This document shows positions 35,246 through 46,840 of a DNA stretch of 64,000 nucleotides, one piece after another. The DNA comes from Ceratorhiza oryzae-sativae. Its lineage: Eukaryota; Basidiomycota; Agaricomycetes; Cantharellales; Ceratobasidiaceae. Under the pieces are notes generated by a model. It was not told the DNA's origin, did no database searches, and worked only from the letters and a program-made list of their open reading frames with translations. A program made the position numbers and the translations under genes. Where the stretch lies: positions 1,240,001 through 1,304,000 of the forward strand of contig JARWMV010000241.1 in the NCBI GenBank assembly GCA_030998015.1, read 5' to 3'. Every line of letters starts with the position of its first letter. The stretch's first letter is position 1.

Positions 35246-35355
35246 ATTTCAAGACGGGAACTTCAAGACGAGACATTTCAAGACAGGACATTTCAGGGCA
35301 AGAATTTCCAGAAAAGACATTTCCAGACGAGGCATTTCGAGTTGAGGATTTCAAA
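35246..35355 (+). repeat. imperfect tandem repeat, unit about 15 nt
   Basis: About seven units built on ATTTCAAGACRRGAC, with drift (ATTTCAGGGCAAGAA, TTTCCAGAAAAGAC and so on). Because the unit is close to 15 nt the frame stays open and would read Phe-x-Asp/Lys repeats within an open frame at 34909-35439 that I do not recognise. Confidence 0.75.
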
Positions 35356-38300
35356 ATGAGACAGAACAAGGCGATTCAGCAGCATCACGGATCGATCAGA
35401 ACGATTCATAGGTTCAATATAGGACCGGCCTTGGAATAGGCATAGCAGAGGGGGCTCCTTGCGATTTCGGGAAACTATTCAGACGGGGAAGGCTCCGTAA
35501 CAGAGGAGCCGGATTCAGTATGTTCGGGTGGGATTGATGGACTTGCCGAAAACCGAAGCCAGTTTGAACAGATCATCCCGGGAGCGCCGCACAGTCCACA
35601 AAAAGCAATATGGGGCGAAGCGTGTGCGAATACTTACCCACACACCCAGTCACATACCTATTTGAAAACTGTGTGACACCCTTTCGGGCATGATCAAGTT
35701 CAATAGGTGGAGCTCTCGGATCTGCAAGTAGGGTGAGGAAAATATAACCAAACGGCCAAATTGTTCGACCTGCTCACTCTTCGTCGCTCAAGTCTGTGGG
35801 GAAGCCGCACCTGCTATCAACTAGGATATCGAATCAGCACGCCAAACTATGTATGTCTACCACAGGAAGTAAAAGATCATACTTTCAGCTTTCATTCCTA
35901 AAGCATCCTTGGGATCAAATACTGCTCAAATTTCTGGTTACGATATATTCCATGCTAAAAGCAAAAATCATAGACCCACCGCTATCCCACATGGGCAGGG
36001 GCATCCAGGAGTTTGCGGTCGTGGTTGTTTGGACCAGTTGACCCGCGTTCTGCGGGAGTCGAATCTGAGTAACAGCCTAGTTTAATCAGATTGGTGAAAC
36101 ACACCTGATGAGACTGGTACATGACGGGGGGTTGTTGAATGAGCGGGAAAATATGCTGACACAGAATTTGAGTTCCCTATCGTCGGATCTAAGGCGATAC
36201 TTACTGGCGTAACGGGCTCGGGCTTTTCATAATATGCCTGAGTGGTATCGTCGTAGTGAGGTAAATCTCGCCAGAACATCATCGGAACACGCTGGTACCC
36301 TCGCCCAGCTAATGGAATACGTTTTACAAAAGAGAGCTAACGAAATATTACATAACACGCATACCTTGATCCCATACCGTATTGCGCGGGCATTCAATAG
36401 GCATGGGTGTCAACCTAACTTAAATTTTAGGGACACATCATCAGACTCCGTGACAATTATACTTACTCGGTCTCAATGCATGCGTCACACAGCCGTGAGG
36501 GAGGGTACCCAGATACCGCATTGTTCGTGTCAGTTCCACATGTCTGGCACGTGCCGAACACGACGATTTGACAGGCGGTGGGAACATGGGAGGTAGGGGG
36601 TTGGGACGCGATAGTTGGTTAGGGATGTTTTTTTTCGCTTGCAAAAGAATTCGGACGCACCATGCATTCCTTCGTAAAGCATAGAATGAACCAAGTGCGG
36701 GGCTGACGGTTAGTTGGACATAGAGAGTCGCCGCCCCGATGCATCTCAAGCATACGAGCCCATGGACGCGTCTGATTCATAAAGACGCGGTACACACCCC
36801 TGCATGAGCGAGATAGGCTGAGGAGTTCAAGGGGCTCGTTTAAGTATGAGGCAATCTGGGCAGGGCATTATCTCCTGATCGGACGTCTCTACAGGCCACC
36901 TACCATGAGAATGATTTCAGGGCAGTACAGAACCCTCTCCTGAGGCCGGGAAATGCCAATATTTTGAGGCATGTGGCGTTACGCTCAAGTTTTGACGTGA
37001 GCGCGATGGATCAAGAAAAGGGGTATTTGTATTATACTTAAGATCTGCGAGCAATAGGAGGAAACTGTCCTGACGCCTGGCTACAGCGAACGTAGCCGGG
37101 GATGATCTTAACAAGTATGTCGGTCCTTTTCGTGGCCTGTTCGGAGACGAGAGCAATGAGCCGCTGTCGCCACTGCCCCCACATCGACCGCTCCCCACTT
37201 ACCTCAAGTTCAAAACGAGAATTCACAAGGATCGACTGGCCTGCCCAACCCGGTATGGTGGTGTCACTCGTGCGCCAGAGCTTGCGTGTGCGCTTTAAAG
37301 CGAACTAGCTCGTGTTTTGATCGGCGAGGCCTTGATCCTAGCCACCAAGCTGATTGTATCCGGTTGTGAGCGCGCGTCAACTCACGAGGGCGTCTTGTGT
37401 GCAAGCTCGGGCATCCGGGTACTGGCTAACTGATTTATCGTTAGAACCACAGGGCTGGTAGAGTCAGTACCAGCCAATAACTCACTGATCTGGGACGTGT
37501 CCAAGTCTTCGGCGATCGTCTGTTGACCGAGGTCCACACTATATCGAGGACACCATTGGAAGAATAGATATATTACTCATAGCAGCCGTTCTACGCGTGT
37601 GTGATCGAGCATAGTACAGTTCAACCCGGGCGTCGAGGTGTGCGGTGACGGCCTCACTTGAGTCAGCCACCACCAGACCACAAGGCGCCATATCCATCCA
37701 CGAACGTCGCACTCAGAACCAAGCGCCGCCGCAGTCTGGTCCAAGGCAACGAGGAAACTCCCCAGCCGTCGGTCGTCGTCAAAAGGGAGGGTCGCTAGCT
37801 TGGTCATGGTTGCTCGTGTTTGGCCCCAGGTGACATCACTGTGCCGGGAGCTTGGGGCTCTGGAGGTCAGATGCTCACAGGCGCGATAATCTAAGACTCG
37901 CAGATCAAAATAATAAATAATTGTTATTTCGTCGTTATATGCGCCATATCCGCAAAAAACATACTCATGGCGAGTAACCGGCTCAGCTCGTAGTGGGAAG
38001 ATGGCCGCTCTCACCCACATAGGTTTAAGTCAGCAACCAGCTACACCATTAGAGAAACGCAGGATATTTGTTGATTGTTGGCCAGTTAAGTGTGATCGTG
38101 GGTCAGTGGCGGCCACGGTGAGTCAACGAGCGATCCCCAGCGGGTTGGGGGATACAACCACTCAGTTAGAGGGTGGGGCGTGTTAAGTAGATTCCTACGC
38201 AGACATAGCCCTTTTACCTGCTCAAGGCCCGTTAAAAAGCGAACACGTGTCTAAGGCGTGGCTCATTGGCGCCCGCCTCCTGTGTGATGGCTTCTCTTCA

Positions 38301-40024
38301 TGGGAACGAAGTGTTGCATGCCTTGACCGTGCTCCAAACGAATCATGAACGAAAAAAAACACAGATAGGTTCTATGACACACTCCCTTGGATATTGAATG
38401 GCCATAGATCTTCGCGTGATAGAGTCTCTGGAAGCCATCGTGATCATCTACAGTTATCCAATGGTAACGGTTACAAGGCGCTACTATCGGAATTGAGTCT
38501 GAACAGTCGACTTGCCAATCACTAACCTCTTTTAACAGGCCCAACACAAGGGAACAAACCTCGATCTGGCAGAAGAGGAGCCACGAAGAAAACGTCCATG
38601 GTCAATCAGGGACGCAAAGGTGCGATCGGGGTGAGAGTTTTATCGAGCAATGGCCGAAATGAACGAGAGGTCCATAATTATGGGGCTAGGGGTCGTGGGT
38701 TTCTATCCGCTTAGCGCGTGATAAATTTTGCCCCAAGCCAACACTGGTACCGGACCCGAAGAGCCGGTCTGCTGTAAACAAGCACTGAAACCTAGGTGCT
38801 CCTTCAACTCACTCCTTTACGTTCTCCCCTAAGCCCTAGAAATAAGCCAGGGTATCCTAAACCATTTCTGATATGTGAAACCCACAGGGAATCGACTTTC
38901 AACGACTTGAAAGCTCAATCAGATTGATGCAGCCGTTTGTTTTACTCATTCCCCTCGCTTTCCCCGCCCACTTCATGGAGCCACAATACATGCATTAGAG
39001 CCTCGGTGTGAGTTTGATGTGCAGCATTTTCATTAACGGAAGCGCACCCTTAGACGGGGAATATACTCAGTGAATGGAAACCCAGCCAGTCGGTACATTT
39101 TTTTCAATCTCTAACAGATATGCGGCTCAGTTTGGACTTGACGTTTTGATTCTCAGGCCTTTCTAGCTCACCGTTGACCGTGGATCTGTATATAATGCGG
39201 TTATATAAGGATCTACAGTGGTATGATATGCAGTTTGAAAGGGATAGTATCTATCTCCGAAGGTCTATGTATAAAACAGTGCCAAGCTTGGCGACGAGCA
39301 CTAGTCAAATTGCCACGGGAGACCAGCCCCGTAGCCACCCGATGCAATCCACAATAGGTTAAACCAAGATAAACTAGACGGTCAAAACTGCGAAAGATAT
39401 CGTGAAAAGCCATATTTCACTAAACGCTCAACGACTGTTCAAACAGCGCGGCTATGGTCAGACTGGTGGCCAGGGCGATGTTAGGAGGTTGACTTTGGCC
39501 GAACCAGGCAGCACTAGAAATTGAAGTCGGAAATCGTGCATTTATAAATATTTCCGCGCCTTGGGTCGGAGAGGAACCGTTGCTTTCGTAAATTGGAGTT
39601 AACGTGGAGGGTTACTCAGAAACGCCTTTGAATGGTGGTGTCAAATAAGCGCTTTCATAAGAATATTAGAGATTTGGATATGAATTTAGCCCCAAAAGAT
39701 TCGAGCAAGAGCTTAATCGTGAGTGAAAATGAGCGTATACTAGCCAATCCAGCCAACTACGTCCAGTCCAAAAGAACTCGACGATCAGTACATTGGTATG
39801 TGCACCACCGCCGCCGATTGACCATTGCCAATCCTGAGCAAAAGGGGGAGTAGGGCCAAAGAGATCTCGTCTAATCACGCTCTCTACTATGGACAGATTT
39901 CTGTCGCATTCGTTTGTGAGCTACTCGATTGTATTTTGGCCGGGAATGAGAACGTGCACGTTTGGGAACCGCTCGGCGCGTGTTGCGAATTCCATCACAC
40001 GTGACCGTTTCTCCAACTCCCATC
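35356..40024. other. gene-poor stretch
   Basis: About 4.7 kb without a supportable gene. Two minus-strand pieces look like isolated exons. One is 36203-36285, with FWRDLPHYDDTTQAYYEKPEP followed by a GTAAGT donor. The other is around 36460-36560, with CQTCG ... LCDAC, a CxxC...CxxC pair followed by a GTAAGT donor. They do not join in one frame with the splice sites I can see, so I treat them as possible gene relics. Confidence 0.45.
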
Positions 40025-41480
40025 ATGGTGAGTTCTCGCCAGCTGACTTGATACCGCTTGCTCACCTCTGTCAGACCTCGCCTGCGACGAGCAACAATGC
40101 AACTCGACACGCCATGCTCACAGAACTTCTGGGGTTCGTCCCGCAGCTGTTGCTCGACGACATAGCCGACGCCGCGACCGATACGGTCAACAACGCGATC
40201 GAGGGGCTCGAGGATTACCTCCGTAAATGGATGTCGTCTCGCGAACAGCAACCACCAAGTGAAGACCTCGAGGCGGAGGTAGAGAATGGCCTGCTGGAGT
40301 TTCATACGTTGCTGTGTGGACATCGAGACATGAGCATTGACATGCTCGAAACTTGGAGCATGCGCAACGTCTTCTACGTGCCCCCCGAGCTCAGGATCGT
40401 CATGCCCCATCAAAAGGGACTCGACTTGACTACGCCTTCGGGCAAGGATGTGCAAGCCCAGGTCGAACTCGATGTGTTGAGACGCAAGATCGAGAACGTG
40501 AGTTGGATTGGGCCCGGTGATGAACATGTTGGACGCTGATTCGGGCTCGACATCGGGTAGGCGCGAAAATTCCAAGAACAGCTCAAGCGCGCTGACGAGC
40601 TGACGCAGCAGAGGCTAGAGCGTGCAGAGGCTCGCGTTGAGCAGCTGAAATTCCTGCGGAACATTGATCCTGCCCAGGTCGAATCTCGTAGGTTTTACTT
40701 GTTCCTTTGGTGTCTTTCTTCGCTAACATGCAGATCTATTCTCAGTACCCAACCAGATTAGATCTATATTCACCTCTATTCGCACCCTCTCGACTGTTGT
40801 TCCTCCCTTACCCGTCCCACCCGCTGAAGGTTCGCGACCCCATACCGAATCTCGACCCGAGTTCTTGGACTGGGCTATCGGCGATTGGTAGACCCCAATA
40901 CCGGCAAACCCCTGTTGTAGGTGACCTAAGCGCCGCTCTGAACGGTGTGCGAGAAGACGAGGAGGGGGAAGACGAGCGGCAGCTGGTTGGAACTCACAAC
41001 GCCGATGTCGTAGAACAAACAGAGGAGAGCCCCAAGATGCTCCGAGCTCGCAGGTTGAGCAAGCCTCGAGCTCACAAACTCGAACGAGCCGAGCGGACCT
41101 GTCGACGATCCAAGAAGGCGAGACCAAGAACAGGACTTCACTCAACAATTGTCTCTGGCCGAAGATTTGGCTCAACCATCGTCACAGACCCAACCACCTT
41201 CGTCTCAAACTCAAGTATCCTCACCCCAAGCTCAGCCGCTGCCATCCCATCCTGTCACTTTATCCCAAACACAGAACCTCTCCCAAACCTCGTCGGTCAT
41301 TCGGAACCATCGACGTCGACTATAACCACTATCAAACGTCGCCGAAGCAGCATGGTTGGCCCTGGAATGGGTGTAGGCGGAAAACGAAGAAGGTCAAGTC
41401 TGGGACTGGCGGAACGAGCGAGGGCTGGCAACCCCAATGCAAATACGAACGAGGCTGCTGGAAATGGGAACGAAGAGTAG
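40025..41480 (+). CDS. MIS12: Mis12/Mtw1-type kinetochore protein, 3' part frameshifted
   Basis: The family supplies a subunit of the Mis12 complex, which links centromeric chromatin to the Ndc80 complex. Coding begins with a lone ATG (40025-40027), then a 47-nt intron. Exon 2 (40075-40497) carries LTELLGFVPQLLLDDIADA near its start, the diagnostic N-terminus, and helical segments follow. Exon 3 (40561-40687) is a coiled coil (RKFQEQLKRADELTQQR). Exon 4 (40734-40887) ends with EFLDWAIGDW, matching the family's conserved Leu-x-Trp-Ala segment. After that the frame is hard to follow. A fifth exon can start at 40931, but natural-looking Gln/Ser/Pro-rich sequence then continues in different frames. 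One-base insertions in short C and G runs near 41035 and 41135 would reconcile most of it. The stop at 41478-41480 belongs to the last frame. Confidence 0.8.
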
Positions 41481-42238
41481 ACCAGGATTGACTAGTGGAG
41501 TTGTATGTCTGGACATCATTGCTTTGTGTTTCCCGATATTGTTGTACCTGTATTTGCCCTGATTGGGTAGGGTAGATGACTTATTGATTGTGACTATTCG
41601 ATTCCACTTCGTATGATAAATGAATGGAGACACGAATCTCGACTCGGTAGAAGTCTCGAGCCAAATTGACTAATCGTGAGATGGATGATCTGATTGGCAG
41701 CAGAGCGATCCCCCTGTGGATTTGGTAGTGATATATACGTGCGCGTGGCGGTATCCAATGTAATTTGCAGGCACAAGAATGTCAACAAAAATCGATTCTT
41801 GGACCTCCGTATAAGATCTGATTCAGAAACAAATGGCGGCTCCGCCAGTTACGTGCGCGGTTCATCATTTACGCTGGATGTGAGTTTCAGATCATCACAT
41901 CCGGAACATGGTTACGTCAGACGATGTCCATACACACATCCTCCCAGCGTCGATCCTTGGTTGAGCGCTATGACCACCCTGTTCCCTTGCAGTTGTTAGC
42001 TTGCCACACCTAGCATGTCTGATAGACGAGAAGCTGAGAAAGTCATCATTATGTTGGTTCTGGGCCAGGGCCATCCATTCGTGGCTGCATATGCGACGTA
42101 TGAGCCACATGGCTTTGACTGACTGCGGTGCTGCCAGAGGTCTCTCCTCAATTTGCTTTTTGCACGAAACCATGGCTAGAACCAAAGAGGTACTCGGCAT
42201 AAAAGAGATGCCAAAGGTGTACGTGGTCATTTTGACGT
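41481..42238. other. intergenic stretch
   Basis: About 760 bases between the Mis12-type gene and the young Ty3 element. No supportable gene. The last four bases (ACGT, 42235-42238) are one copy of that element's target duplication. Confidence 0.5.
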
Positions 42239-42337
42239 TGGGGGCGTGGATGCAAGGTGGTGGTAAGCGTTAAGATTACACGATCGAGCATACACGACTA
42301 AACCCCGGGGGCATACCCCCGGTCACCCCCTACTCCA
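42239..42337 (-). repeat. 3' LTR of the young Ty3 element (99 bp)
   Basis: On the minus strand it starts TGGAGTAGGGGG and ends CACGCCCCCA. It contains a perfect hairpin CCGGGGG CATA CCCCCGG (42305-42322). The purine-rich strand just inside it (GTGGGGGGGCACC, 42338-42350 minus) is the likely polypurine tract. Confidence 0.95.
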
Positions 42338-42508
42338 GGTGCCCCCCCACATAACCACGGCCGCCCTCGGACGTATACATCTCATAACCAAGAAAGAGAG
42401 AAAAGAAACACGGAGCGCAGAAAACAAACGTAGCAGGTAAACTAAGCAATGTACAAGAATCGAGTAAAAGAAAAAAAAGTGAATATATGCGTTAAAAAGA
42501 TGTAGTAC

Positions 42509-45500
42509 TCAGTCCCCTGAATCCTCGCCTTCTACTCCTTCGTTTGCCGGTGCCTCTGCCTTCGCCCCTTGGGTCTTCAATGTCATATTTGCTGTCGCGC
42601 GGAAGGGACGGAGATGTCTGGCGTGTGTTCCCGGGGACACCAATTCGCCCTTGAGGTCTTCGAGTATATAGGATGTGTTCTTTCGTTCTCGGATTCGAAG
42701 CGGTTCTGACCATCGTGGGGCTAGCTTTCGCTCGTTGCTATGCGTGGTGTCCCATCTAGGATTGTAGCGTTGTACCAAGTCCCCTGCCTCACCAATGAAG
42801 AGCTTGGCAGTTGTATCGAATCGCCGCTTTTGTTCCCTAGCGTGTGCAAGCGCCTTCTCTTCAGCATCCGACCGAATAGCGTACGTCAATGCCATGTTCA
42901 CGTCGACGACATCGATCTCGGACAGTTTGCCTGCGTACTGCTGTCGGATCTGTGTGCCTACAACGGTTTTTCGGTCAGCGCTGAGTACACCGGTGAGTAG
43001 CTCGCGTGGGGTGTAGCCGAGCGCTGGGAGGACGCGATCGTTCATCTGGCGGATGGCGGTTTGGAAGAAATGTGGCCAGGAGCGTGGTGGTGGCGTGATT
43101 GGCCGTTCTGGGTCACCGCTAGTTTCGCCGATGGCTTCTGCACAAAGTGCTCGTAGGCGTCCGATGAGGATTTTATTTGTGTTCTCGATGAGCCCGTTGA
43201 CCGACGGCGTATGGGGGGGTGGGTGGATGATCCCAACGCCGTTGTTCTCGGCCCAGTCGTCCACTTCCCGACAATCGAAGTGTGACCCGTTGTCCGACAT
43301 GAAGCTCGTCGGGGTCATGACATGGTCGGCGATTTGGTCCAGGCATTTGACGGTGAACCCTCCCGTTCCCGAGTCTCTGGACATGAAGCCGAATACGAAG
43401 CGGCTATAGACGTCGGTAACGAGTAGGACGGTTTTGAACCCGCCAGCGCCGGTTGGTAGGGAGAGGTAATCGCCTGTGAGCAAATCGAAAGGTCTAGCGC
43501 GAGTGATGGGCGCGAGCAGCGCATGCATTAACTTTGGTCCAAAATTTCGGCAGCGGGGGCAAGAGGTAATCGCGGCAGTGACGTCGGATCGGAGGTTCGG
43601 CCAAAAGAACTTTTCCTGTAAAATAAGAATAGTAAGATCACGACCAAAATGTCCAGTTGCCTCATGCGTCGCCAGCGCAAGCGCCTCCCCCTCCTTTTTT
43701 GGTATACACTCTACTCTGGGTGCGCGGAGCGACCCCTTCCCCGCAACTCTCCACAACTTCCCATCAACAACTTCAAACCCCACCGCTCTATGCGCCGCTC
43801 TCCTCTGTGTTCTCTCCACACTACTCTTCGTCAAATCATCACCTGCGACTCCCCCCAGCACCAGGTACTGAGCAATCTCCCCGAAGTAAGGGTCATGCTC
43901 GAACCGCTCCAACACCCTCCTGCTCTCCTCGTCGTCCACCAATAGACTCACGTCTCTCATCAACCCCCTATGCGCTTCCCACTCCGGCTCTATCGTCGTC
44001 TCTCTCCCCTCGGCCTCCTCATCCTCTCGGTACTGCCACTGCCTGCTCAACACGTCGCACACCACGTTCTCAACACCTGGGCGATGCCGAACATCCACTA
44101 TCCAGTGCCCCATGATTGACTCCCGCCATCGCTCGTGGGTGGAGCTCATCTTTTTGTTGCGTAAGAGGTTTGCCAGGGCCTCGCAGTCAGTTTCGACTTC
44201 CACTGGCTGGCCCATGACAATTTGTTCGAAACTGTTAAAAGCGAACTTCAGCGCGGCAAATTCAAGCAGGAAAGGTGCGTATTTCTCTTCGGTCCGAGAA
44301 GTGCGTTTGGAGGCAAATGCAAGCGGGTACAATACCGTCTTCGTCTTTCCTGTCGTTTTATCCGTCTCTTCCCAACGCTGAGTGAGCGTCGCCCCGAATC
44401 CATACTTCGAACCATCAGATGCAACAATAAATGGTCGGCCATCGTAGACTGGTGCGCGGAGCACTGGGTCGGTAGTGAGTGCTAATTTGAGGTCGAGAAA
44501 TGCTTGTCGAGCCTCCTCTGACAGCTCTATTGGTGAATTTTGTAGGGCTCTCTTGTATTCGCCCCGTCGTGATTTGCCGTCTGGTCGACGCTCGATCTTG
44601 ACATTTCGGGTGAGATCCGTCAGCGGGTGAGCAATGCGAGCGTAGTCTTTGATCTTCGAGCGGAATGAGCCGGTGAGTCCCAGATATCCCATAAGTTCAA
44701 TAACTGATTTTGGCTCCGCAAAGTCGAGGATGGCCTGAACCTTTCTCAGGTCTGGCTGGATACCTCTAATGGAGACTTTCGCACCGGCAAAACCTGCTTC
44801 AGACATGAACAAATAGGTTTTAGTTGGGGCGAGTGACAGGCCCCGTTCTCGGCACCGCTCAAAGAGCCTCCTGGTGCGTGCTAACCCCGTCTCTGCATCG
44901 TTGAATCCCATTCCCACATCATCCATCCAGATCTCCATCCCGTCCCCTAGTAGATCATGCAGCGCATCCGCTAGCATCTCACACCACGATGTTGGAGCGC
45001 CGGTGAGCCCAAAGGGCATGCGAAGGTATACATAGTGACCTTTACCCTCCACGTAAAACCCCGTGTATTTGATACTCGACTCTTCCATCGGTAGAGCGTT
45101 GAAACCCGAAGCAAAATCAATAGTATTGACGTACCTGAAACCCGCAACTGCTCGTTGCTTCGCACTCAAGTCGCCCATTGGGAACGGTGGGATTTTTGTG
45201 ACATCGTTTACTTCACTGAAGTTGTGTACGAGTCTAAACTTGGCGTCTTTGGCCGGCGGGGGCTGTGGCGTGGTCGAGAGTTCGGGGAACGGCGCTGGGC
45301 GACCAGCTTCAACACATGCCTTGTTTGCAAGGGCTTGAATGTATTCAAGTGAGGGTTCGCTAGTTCCGCCGGGTTTAGGGACCACGTTGCTAGGAGATAC
45401 CGCCGCTGGGAAGGTGTTGGGGACTCGCTTGATGATATGTGCCGCTTCCATCTGTTCGAGTGTTGGATATAGCCAGGCCTTCTGAGCTTGCGTGAGCGGT

Positions 45501-46840
45501 CGCTGTGTCACCCGCTTGCGAAATGTTGCTGTATCGGGAATGTCGAGCTTGTGTGAGTGTGTTGAGACTGGGAGTACCTCGGACAAGTCGCGTGCGAAAA
45601 TGTCAGCAAACTCAGCTACCAGGGCTCTGGCTTGAGTGCGCTCCGGCTCTGTAAGGTCAGGGCCGATTGTGACCATGTTGAGGATACTCGATACCCGGGC
45701 TGGTGCGAAGGGATCGTTCCTCCTCTCCGACGGAGTTACAGGTAGGTGTGCGTTGTGAATAATGTTAGTAGCTAGGACTTCGATCCCCTCCTTGCTCTCT
45801 GCCAACTTCTGCTCCACTTTCTCCCTCCTCTCCTTCATACGCACTGCTCGCTTCCTAGCCTCATCCATAGCTTGCGCCGCACTCAGCGGTTTTGGATCTC
45901 CTACTCCCCTTCTCGGCATTCCTGCCAACTCCTCCAGCATCTCGATCTGTTCTGCCTCGACATGGAACATATTCCTTCGCATCTCCAAGCTCGCTCCTTT
46001 CTTCGAACGGGTTTGCAATCGGCTACTCCGTCGCCGTGCTACCGGTTCCCATCCTATCTCATCTTCCTCGTCTGCTACTTCAATCTCCTCAATCTCCTCG
46101 CTTCCGCTCAACTTGTCGCCAACGTCCCCATCACTCGAGACTTCCTCCTCCTCCGCTGCTAACTCCTCTTTCGGTTTCAACTCTTTCGCTTCCTCGTTCT
46201 CTTGACCAGCTTCAACCAGGTCAGTGCGTTCCCGAAGGGGGTACCCGTTAGGTAGCGAACGCTCCAGTCCGTCTAGCTTTAGGCTGTCATCGCCAAAGCG
46301 CTGTTCCGCTCCGGCCATCGTGAGCCACGGCTTTCCCAGCAAAACTTCAAACGCGCCGCCCGAGTCGAAGACCTCAAACTCTGTCTCTATCCGCACTCCA
46401 TCCATTCCCACTGCTCCCTTCCACTTCCCTAAGCATCTCGACGCTTTGCCATCGGCAACACGAAGTAGGGTACGAGTAGGTAATAACGAACCCAAACGCA
46501 CCTGATTTGCCGCCCATAGCGCTGCGTCTATAACGTTCGCCTGCGACCCTGCATCCACTGTCCCTCTTGCCTCAACTTCAGAATCTTCTACTACGAGCTT
46601 GATCCATCTCTGGTAGGGTTTTGTATATGGGGTTGTATTGTTTGATTTCGGTAATATGTGTAGAATATCTTGCATAATAAAATCTTCTTCTTCGAAATTC
46701 TCTTCGCCATCACAAGGCTTACTATAACAGGTAAATGAGTCAATTGTATTCAAAACTGATATAGCATCCTCGTGCGACTTGTGTGTACTTGCGCTCGAGG
46801 TTGGGTCGACAGCTAGCGCTTCTAGTACTGCCGACCCCAC
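42509..46840 (-). CDS. pol polyprotein of the young Ty3 element
   Basis: 1443 codons, uninterrupted. The protease has VDAGSQANVID near residues 95-105 (DAG in place of the usual DSG/DTG). RT has FRLVHNFSEVND and the catalytic IWMDDVG, both aspartates present. RNase H has ASDGSKYGFG, a Glu in LLEFAALKF and an Asp in ETDCEAL. Integrase has an HHCC finger (HEATGHFGRDL ... SCPRCRNFG), then LTGDYLSL, SDNGSHFD and NGLIENTNK giving D, D and E. The C-terminus (KLAPRWSEPLRIRE ... HARHLRPF) resembles the GPY/F module that closes many Ty3 integrases. The frame overlaps the end of gag by about 19 nt in the -1 frame and has no useful ATG near its start, so it is expected as a gag-pol fusion made by frameshifting. 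All catalytic residues I can check are intact. Confidence 0.96.
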   Translation of the reverse strand: MGSAVLEALAVDPTSSASTHKSHEDAISVLNTIDSFTCYSKPCDGEENFEEEDFIMQDILHILPKSNNTTPYTKPYQRWIKLVVEDSEVEARGTVDAGSQANVIDAALWAANQVRLGSLLPTRTLLRVADGKASRCLGKWKGAVGMDGVRIETEFEVFDSGGAFEVLLGKPWLTMAGAEQRFGDDSLKLDGLERSLPNGYPLRERTDLVEAGQENEEAKELKPKEELAAEEEEVSSDGDVGDKLSGSEEIEEIEVADEEDEIGWEPVARRRSSRLQTRSKKGASLEMRRNMFHVEAEQIEMLEELAGMPRRGVGDPKPLSAAQAMDEARKRAVRMKERREKVEQKLAESKEGIEVLATNIIHNAHLPVTPSERRNDPFAPARVSSILNMVTIGPDLTEPERTQARALVAEFADIFARDLSEVLPVSTHSHKLDIPDTATFRKRVTQRPLTQAQKAWLYPTLEQMEAAHIIKRVPNTFPAAVSPSNVVPKPGGTSEPSLEYIQALANKACVEAGRPAPFPELSTTPQPPPAKDAKFRLVHNFSEVNDVTKIPPFPMGDLSAKQRAVAGFRYVNTIDFASGFNALPMEESSIKYTGFYVEGKGHYVYLRMPFGLTGAPTSWCEMLADALHDLLGDGMEIWMDDVGMGFNDAETGLARTRRLFERCRERGLSLAPTKTYLFMSEAGFAGAKVSIRGIQPDLRKVQAILDFAEPKSVIELMGYLGLTGSFRSKIKDYARIAHPLTDLTRNVKIERRPDGKSRRGEYKRALQNSPIELSEEARQAFLDLKLALTTDPVLRAPVYDGRPFIVASDGSKYGFGATLTQRWEETDKTTGKTKTVLYPLAFASKRTSRTEEKYAPFLLEFAALKFAFNSFEQIVMGQPVEVETDCEALANLLRNKKMSSTHERWRESIMGHWIVDVRHRPGVENVVCDVLSRQWQYREDEEAEGRETTIEPEWEAHRGLMRDVSLLVDDEESRRVLERFEHDPYFGEIAQYLVLGGVAGDDLTKSSVERTQRRAAHRAVGFEVVDGKLWRVAGKGSLRAPRVECIPKKEGEALALATHEATGHFGRDLTILILQEKFFWPNLRSDVTAAITSCPRCRNFGPKLMHALLAPITRARPFDLLTGDYLSLPTGAGGFKTVLLVTDVYSRFVFGFMSRDSGTGGFTVKCLDQIADHVMTPTSFMSDNGSHFDCREVDDWAENNGVGIIHPPPHTPSVNGLIENTNKILIGRLRALCAEAIGETSGDPERPITPPPRSWPHFFQTAIRQMNDRVLPALGYTPRELLTGVLSADRKTVVGTQIRQQYAGKLSEIDVVDVNMALTYAIRSDAEEKALAHAREQKRRFDTTAKLFIGEAGDLVQRYNPRWDTTHSNERKLAPRWSEPLRIRERKNTSYILEDLKGELVSPGTHARHLRPFRATANMTLKTQGAKAEAPANEGVEGEDSGD

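Noticed and set aside
39871..40575. 234-codon open frame on the minus strand
   Set aside because: It lies antisense to the Mis12-type exons, whose plus-strand translation matches a known family; the frame is a shadow.
43476..44115. plus-strand frames of 130-150 codons inside the young Ty3 pol
   Set aside because: Antisense to an intact polyprotein with recognisable domains.
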